From NCBI GenBank assembly GCA_958412345.1, contig CATYSO010000006.1, forward strand, positions 57,149-121,148: a DNA stretch of 64,000 nt. The letters are read 5' to 3'. A program made the position numbers and the translations under genes. A model generated the notes under the pieces. It did no database searches, was not told the DNA's origin, and worked only from the letters and a program-made list of their open reading frames with translations. The first letter of the stretch is position 1. The number at the start of each line of letters is the position of its first letter. Shown one piece after another: positions 1-6,743 of the stretch. This stretch comes from an uncultured Collinsella sp. (lineage in GTDB: Bacteria; Actinomycetota; Coriobacteriia; Coriobacteriales; Coriobacteriaceae).

Positions 1-595
1 CGCCACACTCTTCCTCAATCTTGGCGGCGAGCTTTTTAACCTCGGCCTTCCAGGTCACGAGCGTCGACTCGTCGTGCACGTTGGGAATATCCATGACGTA
101 CATGTTCTTTTGCGTGGCAAAAAACTCGTAGGCCTTCTTCTTGCCATCGCAGGTGTTCTCGCCTACCACCAAGTCACTCGACTCAATGTAGGGGCAGACC
201 TCACCCAGCTTAAAGCCGGCAAAGCTCTTGATAAGCGGACAAGTGTTGCGCGGCAAGTGCTCCTCGACCTTGTCCGTTGCCCAATCGGCACCCGAGCACA
301 GACCAACGGGAATGCCGTCACAGGCAAGCACGATCTCCTCGGGCACGTACACGCAGAACGAGCCCACGATTTTGGTGGCCTCGCCAGCCTCCTTCTTGTC
401 GAGCATCTCCTTAATGCGGCCGCTATGGATGTTGGTGGCCACAAAGTCCAGGTAGGACGTGGACTTGGGACGATTGTTCTGCGTCAGGAACATATCGCCG
501 TACATCTGGCCCACGGCGCCCAGCAGCATGTCGTGGTCGGCAAGATTCATGCCGAGGCTCTCCCACATCGGATGGAAATCGAATTCTTCAGCCAT
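1..595 (-). CDS. 2-hydroxyacyl-CoA dehydratase D-component family protein (double-cubane type), 3' end outside window
   Basis: Partial gene: the first 198 codons are present and the rest lies beyond the left edge. The protein begins MAEEFDFHPMWESLGMN and carries the family's N-terminal features: a cysteine followed by PEEIVLACDGIPVGLCSGAD (residues about 80-100), then NTCPLIKS and GEVCPYI with conserved cysteines that in this family ligate Fe-S clusters. The family includes HgdB/FldC-type subunits and the YjiM-like double-cubane reductases; the substrate cannot be read from this fragment. The ATG at 593-595 follows a clear GAGAGGGG seven bases upstream. About 430 bases of leader separate it from the molybdenum operon, which is transcribed in the same direction. 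That leader contains a promoter/operator region and a short upstream ORF. Family assignment is firm, the exact enzyme is open. Confidence 0.85.
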   Translation of the reverse strand, partial: MAEEFDFHPMWESLGMNLADHDMLLGAVGQMYGDMFLTQNNRPKSTSYLDFVATNIHSGRIKEMLDKKEAGEATKIVGSFCVYVPEEIVLACDGIPVGLCSGADWATDKVEEHLPRNTCPLIKSFAGFKLGEVCPYIESSDLVVGENTCDGKKKAYEFFATQKNMYVMDIPNVHDESTLVTWKAEVKKLAAKIEEECG

Positions 596-732
596 AACGG
601 TTCCCCTCTCGAACCAAAAACGGATAACAGCGGTATCGATGCACGACGGACGGCGATTGCCCGACCGTGCTCAAACCCGGAATTTTAGGGAACCTGCTTT
701 GCGGTCGATTATTTAGTTGTGCGTCGTCTCTC

Positions 733-773
733 CCGGAGCCGTGAACATACCTGCTCATATGCGGCTCCGAGCC
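733..773 (-). promoter_or_regulatory. Leader hairpin between upstream ORF and dehydratase gene
   Basis: Perfect 7-base inverted repeat CGGAGCC / GGCTCCG in the untranslated leader of the dehydratase-like gene. One arm overlaps the last codons of the short upstream ORF ending at 755, so ribosomes translating that ORF would melt it. No T-tract follows on the minus strand, so it is not a simple intrinsic terminator. Confidence 0.45.
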
Positions 774-823
774 ATATACTGGGCGCGCGCGGCAACGCGG
801 CGAATATATGTCGTCTGCGGCAT
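755..823 (-). CDS. Putative 22-residue upstream ORF (leader peptide)
   Basis: A short ORF with ATG at 821-823 and TGA at 755-757. It is preceded by AAAGGAGGG eight bases upstream, one of the strongest ribosome binding sites in the region. The peptide starts MPQTTYIRRVAAR and has five arginines in 22 residues (CGC x4, CGG x1). It lies about 25 bases downstream of the predicted transcription start and its end overlaps a hairpin. This is the arrangement expected of a regulatory leader peptide for the dehydratase-like gene starting at 595. No homolog is recognised, and the role is inferred from position only. Confidence 0.45.
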   Translation of the reverse strand: MPQTTYIRRVAARAQYMARSRI

Positions 824-843
824 GTGCACACCCTCCTTTACAA

Positions 844-891
844 GTTGAGGTCAACTATATCAACGGTCATCGACCATGCGAACACCGTTGA
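844..891 (-). promoter_or_regulatory. Promoter and nested operator palindromes upstream of dehydratase gene
   Basis: On the minus strand a -10 box TATAGT (854-859) lies 17 bases from a weak -35 TTCGCA. It is embedded in inverted repeats: GTTGAGGTCAAC at 844-855, and TCAACGGT (860-867) paired with ACCGTTGA (884-891). Palindromes overlapping both the -10 and the spacer suggest control by a dimeric regulator. The predicted start near 847 would place the short ORF at 823 first on the transcript. Confidence 0.5.
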
Positions 892-978
892 CATTCGTAC
901 GACAGCGTCGCGTGCCGTCGTTTAATAAATAATTATCTTGATTGATAAGAGTTTGTCATTCCTCATTCGGCGAACGGC

Positions 979-1015
979 AAAAACAAAGCCGCCGGGGCTT
1001 ATATCCCCCGACGGC
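979..1015 (-). terminator. Rho-independent terminator of the mod operon
   Basis: Reading the minus strand, an 11-base arm GCCGTCGGGGG pairs with CCCCGGCGGC with one mismatch, followed by TTTGTTTTT. It lies 12 bases past the modC stop codon. Confidence 0.85.
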
Positions 1016-1026
1016 ATTACCCGGCG

Positions 1027-2097
1027 CTATCGACAAACCAAATGGATCCTGCTGGCATCAAAATGCATGCGCAGCGTCTCGCCTGCTTGCGGCAGCTCGT
1101 CGACAGGCATGCCCACTTTGTTGACCTTCCACTGCAGGCGCGTCGGCGCGTCGGCACGCGGCACGTCTAGCAGCACCAGCCGCTCAAAGCGCGAATCGCT
1201 CACACGGGCCACGTGCAGGTCGTAGCTGTTGCGACCCCGCTCAGCGCGATTGTCCACGTGGAAGTAGCTTGCGCGAATGCCAAGGTACGCCACGTCATCG
1301 GGGACATCGCGACACACGTTAAAGGTCATGCCCCAGTCGAGGGCTTCAACTTCTTCGTCGCCGATCTTGCGCGCCCGGCTTGTGTTCTTGCAGCCCGTCA
1401 GGCGCAGCGCCGCAAGCGTCTGCGGACGGCGGACCACGTCCCCGACGGAGCCGATCTCCTCAACATGCCCGTCGTGCATCACGCAGATGCGCTCGCACAG
1501 ACGGCATGCCTCGTCGATGTCGTGGCTCACGTAGAGCACGGTGCGGTTGCACACATCGAACAGGTCAAGCATGTTCTGCTCGAGGGCGCTCTTAAGATAG
1601 GAATCGAGCGCGCTCATGGGCTCGTCGAACATAAAGATGCCCGGATGCGCCGCCACCATGCGCGCAAGCGCCACACGTTGCTGCTGACCTCCCGAGAGTC
1701 GCGCGGGATAGCGGTCGGCAAAATAGGCCAGTCCAAAGATACCCAGGTAGCGCTCGGCAAGCTTTTTACGCGCCGCGGCGTCGCCCGCATCCTTTACGCC
1801 GGCGCACACGTTGTCGGCCACCGTCATGTTGGGAAACAGCTGATAGCTTTGGAACAACAGGGCGCATTTTCGCTCCTGGGGAGACAGGTTGATGCCCGCC
1901 GCCGAGTCAAAGAAGGTCACGCCGTTGACGACGATCTCGCCCTCGTCGGGCGTCTCCACACCGGCAATGCAGCGCAGCGTACAGCTCTTGCCACAACCCG
2001 AGGCGCCCAGCAGCGCAACGCGCTCCTCGCCGGCCTCAAGCTGCATGTCGAGCACAAACCCGGGATAGCGTTTCTTAATATCCAAAACGAGCGACAT
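1027..2097 (-). CDS. modC: Molybdate ABC transporter ATP-binding protein ModC
   Basis: ATPase subunit that powers molybdate import at the cytoplasmic face. Visible motifs are Walker A GASGCGKS (residues 31-38), Q-loop region LLFQSYQLFPNMT (about 80-92), signature LSGGQQQR (134-141) and Walker B IFMFDEP with D-loop SALD (about 154-164). The C-terminal 120 residues form the accessory domain seen in ModC/Mo-type ATPases. At 356 aa the length is normal. It starts three bases after the modB stop with GGGAGG upstream, so the two are translationally linked. The terminator at 979-1015 ends the operon. Assignment to molybdate rather than another oxyanion follows from modA and the adjacent moeA/mog genes. 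Confidence 0.93.
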   Translation of the reverse strand: MSLVLDIKKRYPGFVLDMQLEAGEERVALLGASGCGKSCTLRCIAGVETPDEGEIVVNGVTFFDSAAGINLSPQERKCALLFQSYQLFPNMTVADNVCAGVKDAGDAAARKKLAERYLGIFGLAYFADRYPARLSGGQQQRVALARMVAAHPGIFMFDEPMSALDSYLKSALEQNMLDLFDVCNRTVLYVSHDIDEACRLCERICVMHDGHVEEIGSVGDVVRRPQTLAALRLTGCKNTSRARKIGDEEVEALDWGMTFNVCRDVPDDVAYLGIRASYFHVDNRAERGRNSYDLHVARVSDSRFERLVLLDVPRADAPTRLQWKVNKVGMPVDELPQAGETLRMHFDASRIHLVCR

Positions 2098-2100
2098 AGC

Positions 2101-3582
2101 TTATCGACCTCCCTGCGGCGCCGCATCATCGCGCATAAGCTCGGCCAGTGCCTCGCGATCGATACGCAGCGCATCGCCGCCCACCGGGTCGAGCGAATCG
2201 CCCTGTCCGGCGAGATCTTCGGCCTGTTTGCGCTCCGCACGGGAGAGACCACGCTCGCGATACTTTTGCGAATGCGCCGTGTACATGTTGATAAATAGGA
2301 TGACCAAGAAGCTGAACACGATCACGACGATGACCCAGAAGAGCGCCACCGACGTGTTGCCGCCCATCCACTCAAAGTAGATGGCGATGGGGATGGTCTG
2401 GGTGATGCCGGCGTAGTTGCCCGCAAAGAACAGGGTGCAGCCAAACTCACCCATAGCACGCGCGAAGGCGAGCACCGTACCGGCGGCAATCGAGGGCCAG
2501 CCAAGCGGCATCATAAGCCTGGTAAAGATGCGACGCTCGGACCAGCCCAGCGTGCGCGCTGCATCGAGCATCTGCGTGTCGAGGCTCTCGAAGGCGCCGA
2601 GTGCCGTACGATAGACGAGCGGGAACGACACCACCACGGCAGAGATCACCGCCGCGGGCCACGTAAAGACAATCGAGATGCCGTGCGCGATCAGCCACTG
2701 GCCCACCCCGGTCGAGCGGCCGAACAGCATAAGCAGCAAAAAGCCGCAGACCGTGGGCGGCAGCACCATAGGGATGGTAAAGACCGAATCGAGCAGGCCC
2801 TTCACGCGGCTCGTGGTGCCCATGGTCTTCCACGCGGCAAACAGGCCCAGCGCAAACGCGATCACCAAGGCGAAACCGCTCGTCTTGATGGACACCCAAA
2901 ACGGGCGGTAGTCAATACTGTCAAAGAAGGTCGCGGCGCGCTCCGCTAGCGAGGGCGGCTCCGTCGTCGAGACACTCGCATACGGCACCAAGGCGGCGTT
3001 ATCGCTCCACAGGGCTCCGTCACCCAGATTGAGCCCGGGGTTTGCGGCGTCCGCGGCATTCACGACGGTGTAGTAGTCGCCGTCGTCGCCCTTCACCTTA
3101 AATAGATAACGGTAATCGCCCTGTACCAGCTCATTGTCCGAGGTAAACACCCACTCGAGCCTGGAGTCCTTCAGCAGCGCGCCTCCCATGGAGTGAGACT
3201 TATCGAGCCCCGCGAGCATTTTCTTAAGCGCCTTTTGGTCAGAGGCATTTGCGATATCGAGGCCCGCTTCCTTGGCGGCATGCGCATCGACCCACACCAC
3301 GATGCTCGTAGGCGTGGTCACCGTTACGAGCGACGTCTTTCTGTAGATGGGAAAACGATAACCCTCGGGCTGGTCGGCAAACGAGCGGGCCGTGCCCTTG
3401 GCGTTGCGCTCAAAGGCGTTGAGGCCAAAATCGACGCCATCAATAAGCGCGGAGTCCTCGGTCGCTTGGCGTCCGTCGGCAGTGGCAAAAAGCGCCTCGG
3501 CACAAGCAACTCTGGGCAGTGAGGTAAACGCAAAGAGAACCGCCGCCAGCGCAGCGAGCAGGCGAATCGTTTTCCTTGACAC
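2101..3582 (-). CDS. modB: Molybdate ABC transporter permease ModB with large extracytoplasmic N-terminal domain
   Basis: Permease of the molybdate importer. The C-terminal 250 residues are a standard ModB/CysT-type membrane domain, with an EAA loop at AARTLGWSERRIFTRLMMPLGWP. I place the start at the GTG at 3580-3582 (MSRKTIRLLAALAAVL) because GAGGAG sits six bases before it; an upstream TTG at 3600 overlaps that ribosome site. The N-terminus is a signal peptide or membrane anchor. It is followed by about 200 residues (roughly 30-225) predicted outside the membrane, before the first permease helix at SIKTSGFALVIAFALGLF. Typical ModB is about 220-280 aa, so this 493-aa form has an added domain of unknown role. 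Transcription from modA must pass the terminator at 3635-3667. Confidence 0.88.
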   Translation of the reverse strand: MSRKTIRLLAALAAVLFAFTSLPRVACAEALFATADGRQATEDSALIDGVDFGLNAFERNAKGTARSFADQPEGYRFPIYRKTSLVTVTTPTSIVVWVDAHAAKEAGLDIANASDQKALKKMLAGLDKSHSMGGALLKDSRLEWVFTSDNELVQGDYRYLFKVKGDDGDYYTVVNAADAANPGLNLGDGALWSDNAALVPYASVSTTEPPSLAERAATFFDSIDYRPFWVSIKTSGFALVIAFALGLFAAWKTMGTTSRVKGLLDSVFTIPMVLPPTVCGFLLLMLFGRSTGVGQWLIAHGISIVFTWPAAVISAVVVSFPLVYRTALGAFESLDTQMLDAARTLGWSERRIFTRLMMPLGWPSIAAGTVLAFARAMGEFGCTLFFAGNYAGITQTIPIAIYFEWMGGNTSVALFWVIVVIVFSFLVILFINMYTAHSQKYRERGLSRAERKQAEDLAGQGDSLDPVGGDALRIDREALAELMRDDAAPQGGR

Positions 3583-3634
3583 GGGCGACTCCTCAAACAA
3601 AGGGTAACGACGCGCAGGCGCGCCGCTTCAATCT

Positions 3635-3667
3635 AAAAAGGGCGGGCGATCGCAAGAACGCCCGCCC
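3635..3667 (-). terminator. Intrinsic terminator between modA and modB
   Basis: Perfect 9-base stem GGGCGGGCG / CGCCCGCCC followed on the minus strand by TTTTT. It sits between modA and modB, which are otherwise co-directional. It probably gives partial termination, so the binding protein is made in excess over the permease and ATPase. Confidence 0.8.
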
Positions 3668-3699
3668 TCAAGCATATCGTTATGCAGCGCTCTTCTGCA

Positions 3700-4575
3700 C
3701 TACTCGGAAAGCTCAAAGCCGTACTTAGCCCAAATCTTCTGCGCCTTCTTGTTAGACAGGCAGAAGTCGATGAACGCCTTGGCCTCGTCGGCATGCTCGG
3801 AGCTCTCGGCCACGGCACCCGGGTACACAATGGGCTTGTGCGAATCCTCGGGGCACACGAAGACCTCCTCGATGCCGTCGTAGCGGTAGATGTCGGAGCT
3901 GTAGACAAAACCTGCCACGCAGTCGCCCGTAGACACGTAGGCGGCAGCGGTGCCGACCTTATCAGCCAGCGCGACCTTGTCGGCAATCTCGGGCGCGTAC
4001 TCGCCGTCGTCGCCCTCGGTGCCGGTGTAGAGGCCGACGGAGGCCAGCGCCTGGTTGGCGTACTTGCCGGCCGGAACGGTCTTGGCGTCGCCGATGGCGA
4101 TCTTGCCGTCCAGGTTCGCGACATCGGCGATGGCCTCGACCTTGGTGTCGGAGCCCTCGGCGCGAATGATCACGAGGTCGTTGACGAACATGTCCTCACG
4201 GGTGTCGGTGTCCACGAGCTCGGCAGTCTCGGCATCGTCCATGGTGCCCTTGGAAGCGGTGATGAGCACGTCGACGGCAGCGCCGGCCTTCATCTGCTCG
4301 ACCAGGTCGCCAGAGGCCTTGAACTGCGAGTCGGCAAAGGTGGTGCCGGTCTGGTCGGTGTAGAGTTCCTGGACCTCGGGAAGGGCCTTCTCGAGCGAGT
4401 TGGCGGCGAAAATCTGCAGCTCGACGGCCTTCTTCTTAGAGGAGGACTTGACAGAACCGGCGTCGGAACCAGCAGACTCGGACTCCTTGTTACCCGAGCA
4501 GCCAGCAAGGCCAAGGCCGACGGCAGCAGCGGCAGAAAGCGAAACGAAACCGCGGCGAGAAACCATATCGAACAT
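3700..4575 (-). CDS. modA: Molybdate-binding lipoprotein ModA
   Basis: Substrate-binding protein that captures molybdate outside the cell and delivers it to ModB. The N-terminus combines a twin-arginine-like SRRGFVSL motif with a lipobox LAGC, giving a predicted lipidated Cys26, followed by a Ser/Lys-rich linker. The mature domain has ModA features: IFAANSLEKALPEVQELY (about 53-70), a conserved Ser/Asn pocket, and VDVLITASKGTMDDA. The first ATG is chosen because AAAGGG lies six bases upstream. Length (291 aa) is normal. Palindromes overlap the upstream promoter, so the gene is probably repressed when molybdate is plentiful. Tungstate binding cannot be excluded from sequence alone. Confidence 0.9.
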   Translation of the reverse strand: MFDMVSRRGFVSLSAAAAVGLGLAGCSGNKESESAGSDAGSVKSSSKKKAVELQIFAANSLEKALPEVQELYTDQTGTTFADSQFKASGDLVEQMKAGAAVDVLITASKGTMDDAETAELVDTDTREDMFVNDLVIIRAEGSDTKVEAIADVANLDGKIAIGDAKTVPAGKYANQALASVGLYTGTEGDDGEYAPEIADKVALADKVGTAAAYVSTGDCVAGFVYSSDIYRYDGIEEVFVCPEDSHKPIVYPGAVAESSEHADEAKAFIDFCLSNKKAQKIWAKYGFELSE

Positions 4576-4635
4576 ATTGAACCCTTTCGGACCTTGTGCC
4601 CGGGTACCCCACCGCGGGCTTTATTCTGTAATTAG

Positions 4636-4688
4636 ATTATACTTCGGTGCGAATAATGATTATGACAAATTATTCTCGTCTGAGAATA
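4636..4688 (-). promoter_or_regulatory. modA promoter with two overlapping operator palindromes
   Basis: On the minus strand a consensus -10 TATAAT occupies 4636-4641. The -35 region is covered by the inverted repeat GAATAAT (4651-4657) / ATTATTC (4669-4675). A second perfect repeat TATTCTC (4671-4677) / GAGAATA (4682-4688) overlaps it. Such overlapping palindromes suggest an oxyanion-responsive repressor. The sequence does not match the E. coli ModE site that I know. Confidence 0.55.
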
Positions 4689-4732
4689 TAGTTTCAGGCA
4701 TGTCTACAGAATGTCGTCCCCTTGGGCGCAAA

Positions 4733-4763
4733 TAAAAGGCGGAGCAGCCGTTAAGGTCGCTCC
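4733..4763 (-). terminator. Probable terminator downstream of mog
   Basis: GGAGC / GCTCC core stem with flanking imperfect pairs, followed on the minus strand by TTTTATTT, shortly after the mog stop at 4781. Confidence 0.5.
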
Positions 4764-4780
4764 ACCGCAGGTAAACCCGC

Positions 4781-5260
4781 TTAGTTGGCGTGTCCGCCGC
4801 CCGCCGTCATCTGTGCCGCGTGCTCCAGCTGGTCGGCAATCGCCTCCCAGCTTTCGCGGGCTGCCTTGGTGGATCCGGGAAAGTTTACGACAAGTGTATA
4901 CCTGCGTTGCATGCACACGGCGCGCGACAGCATCGCGCGGCGCGTCTTGGTCATCGAGTACGCGCGAATCGCCTCGGCAATGCCCGGCACATCGCGGTCG
5001 CAGACGGCGCGCGTCGCCTCGGGCGTCACGTCGCGCATCGAAAGCCCCGTGCCGCCGCAGGTGAGCACGACATTGGCGTGGCACTCATCGGCGGCTTCCA
5101 CGATAGCATCACCGATCTCGCTGACGTCGTCGCGCACGACCACATGTGAGACGACCGTCCAGCCCTGCGCCTCGATAAGTTCCTCGAGTGCGGCTCCAGC
5201 CTCGTCCTGGGCTAAATCGCGCGTATCCGAGCACGTCACGATCGATATCTTCAGCTCCAT
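4781..5260 (-). CDS. mog: Molybdopterin adenylyltransferase-type protein (MoaB/Mog family)
   Basis: Activates molybdopterin by adenylation before metal insertion by MoeA. The 159-aa protein has the MoCF-binding fold signature TCGGTGLSMRDVTPEA at residues 67-82 and the N-terminal strand ISIVTCSDTRD. The ATG at 5258-5260 is preceded by a perfect AGGAGG; longer upstream extensions read into the end of moeA in another frame. It begins ten bases after the moeA stop and is clearly co-transcribed with it. MoaB and Mog cannot be separated reliably by eye. The position next to moeA and modABC supports a molybdenum-cofactor role either way. Confidence 0.9.
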   Translation of the reverse strand: MELKISIVTCSDTRDLAQDEAGAALEELIEAQGWTVVSHVVVRDDVSEIGDAIVEAADECHANVVLTCGGTGLSMRDVTPEATRAVCDRDVPGIAEAIRAYSMTKTRRAMLSRAVCMQRRYTLVVNFPGSTKAARESWEAIADQLEHAAQMTAGGGHAN

Positions 5261-5270
5261 AGCATTCCTC

Positions 5271-6533
5271 CTACAACACGGCGCCCTCGGGCAGGTCGAC
5301 GCGAACAACGTCCACGACGTCGCCCGCCGCAAGCTCGCACGGACCTTCGTCAATACGCAGCAGGCAGTTGGCCCGCTGCATCGTGCCGAGCAGCGCCGAA
5401 TTCTGCGTCTTGGCCTCGGTCACCAACAGCCCACCGGTCTCGGGGTCACGCAAAACCGTGGCGCGATCGAAGAAGCGGCGATGCTGTCGCTTTTTCACGC
5501 CGTGCGTGAGCATCGCCTGCTGCACGGGACGTGCACCCTCGGCAAAGCCGCGCATCTTGCGAATCGCCGGGCGGGCGAGCATCTCAAAGCCCACATACGC
5601 CGCGGCCGGATTGCCTGAAAGCCCCAGGTAGGGCTTACCCCCGAGCAAGCCAAACGTGATGGCCTTGCCCGGACGCATCGAGATGCGGTCAAACAGCACC
5701 TCGCCCTCGCGCCGGACGAGCGCCGTCACGTAGTCGTAGTCGCCTGCCGAGGCGCCACCGCTCGTAATGACAAAATCGCACTCCTGCACGGCACGATGCA
5801 CCAGCTCGGCAATCGCCTGCTCATCATCGGGCGCAATGCCGTAGAACACGGGCTCGGCGCCGGCATCGAGTGCCTCGGCCATCAACGCCGACGAGTTGGA
5901 GTCGCGAATCTGCCCGCGCGCCGGCAGCTCGTTCGGCGCGACCAGTTCTGTGCCCAGCGAGATGATGCCCACACGCGGGGCAGCGTGCACCTTCACGCTC
6001 GCGTATCCGGCGCTTGCCAGCAGACCCGCGCCCGCCGGAGCCACGACCTCGCCGGCGTGCATCACAACGTCGCCGGCATGGGCCTCCTCGGCGGCAGAGC
6101 GAACGTTCTCCCCCACCTTGGCCGGCGTCGAGAAGCTCACGTGCGAACCCTCGTTGCCGTCGCCGTCAAGCACCTCGACGATCTCGTATTTCACCACGGC
6201 ATCCGCACCTTCGGGCACCGGCGCACCCGTCATGATGCGGACGGTCTCGCCCGGGGCGATAACGCCTTCGAACACGTGGCCTGCGGCCTCGTGCCCCACA
6301 ACAGAAAGCGTCACTGGCGCATCGGTGGACGCTTTGGCGAGGTCGACGGCACGCACGGCATATCCATCCATGGCGCTGTTGGCAAACGGCGAGATGTCGA
6401 TATCGGCCACCGCGTCCTCTGCCAAGGGAAGACCGGCGGCCTGCCACACGGGAATCTCGACGAGATCGGTCGGAGCAACATGCGACAGAACAATCGACTG
6501 CGCGTCCTCCAGCGGAATGAGTTTCTCTGCCAT
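5271..6533 (-). CDS. moeA: Molybdopterin molybdenumtransferase MoeA
   Basis: Inserts molybdenum into adenylated molybdopterin. The 420-aa protein shows the domain order of the family. An N-terminal region carries SAMDGYAVRA (about 53-62). The MoCF-binding domain has IISLGTELV, GQIRDSNS and ITSGGASAGDYD. The PGKAITFGLLGGKPYLGLSGNPAA motif follows, and a C-terminal beta domain closes the chain. ATG at 6531-6533 follows AGAGG by five bases; the GTG two codons earlier overlaps that site and is unlikely. It is the first gene of the molybdenum block and is divergent from the ClC gene at 6744. Confidence 0.93.
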   Translation of the reverse strand: MAEKLIPLEDAQSIVLSHVAPTDLVEIPVWQAAGLPLAEDAVADIDISPFANSAMDGYAVRAVDLAKASTDAPVTLSVVGHEAAGHVFEGVIAPGETVRIMTGAPVPEGADAVVKYEIVEVLDGDGNEGSHVSFSTPAKVGENVRSAAEEAHAGDVVMHAGEVVAPAGAGLLASAGYASVKVHAAPRVGIISLGTELVAPNELPARGQIRDSNSSALMAEALDAGAEPVFYGIAPDDEQAIAELVHRAVQECDFVITSGGASAGDYDYVTALVRREGEVLFDRISMRPGKAITFGLLGGKPYLGLSGNPAAAYVGFEMLARPAIRKMRGFAEGARPVQQAMLTHGVKKRQHRRFFDRATVLRDPETGGLLVTEAKTQNSALLGTMQRANCLLRIDEGPCELAAGDVVDVVRVDLPEGAVL

Positions 6534-6708
6534 ATGCACCTCTTAATGCCACGGCGCACAACAGGGGCGCCGATTCTTTATGCTTGTCTCAGTATAATCC
6601 CCCGATGCGCGACCGCGACTTGGCCTGTACACGCAAATACATCTGTCGGCCGCAAGCCGCGAAACGGAATGGAAACCAACCCACCGGTTCATCGCGTTTG
6701 CCGCGTTC

Positions 6709-6714
6709 TATAAT
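6709..6714 (+). promoter_or_regulatory. -10 box of the ClC gene promoter
   Basis: TATAAT lies 30 bases before the ClC start codon. The matching -35 (GGTTCA, 17 bases upstream) is weak. No fluoride riboswitch is visible in the leader. Confidence 0.45.
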
Positions 6715-6743
6715 GCTTGCGTTGCAACCTAAAAGAGGAACGT

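Noticed and set aside
1213..2298. 361-residue plus-strand ORF opposite modC
   Set aside because: Antisense shadow of modC caused by high GC at third positions. Low-complexity His/Arg-rich product, no ribosome site.
6560..6743. Fluoride riboswitch upstream of the ClC gene
   Set aside because: The crcB motif core and pseudoknot partner are not present.
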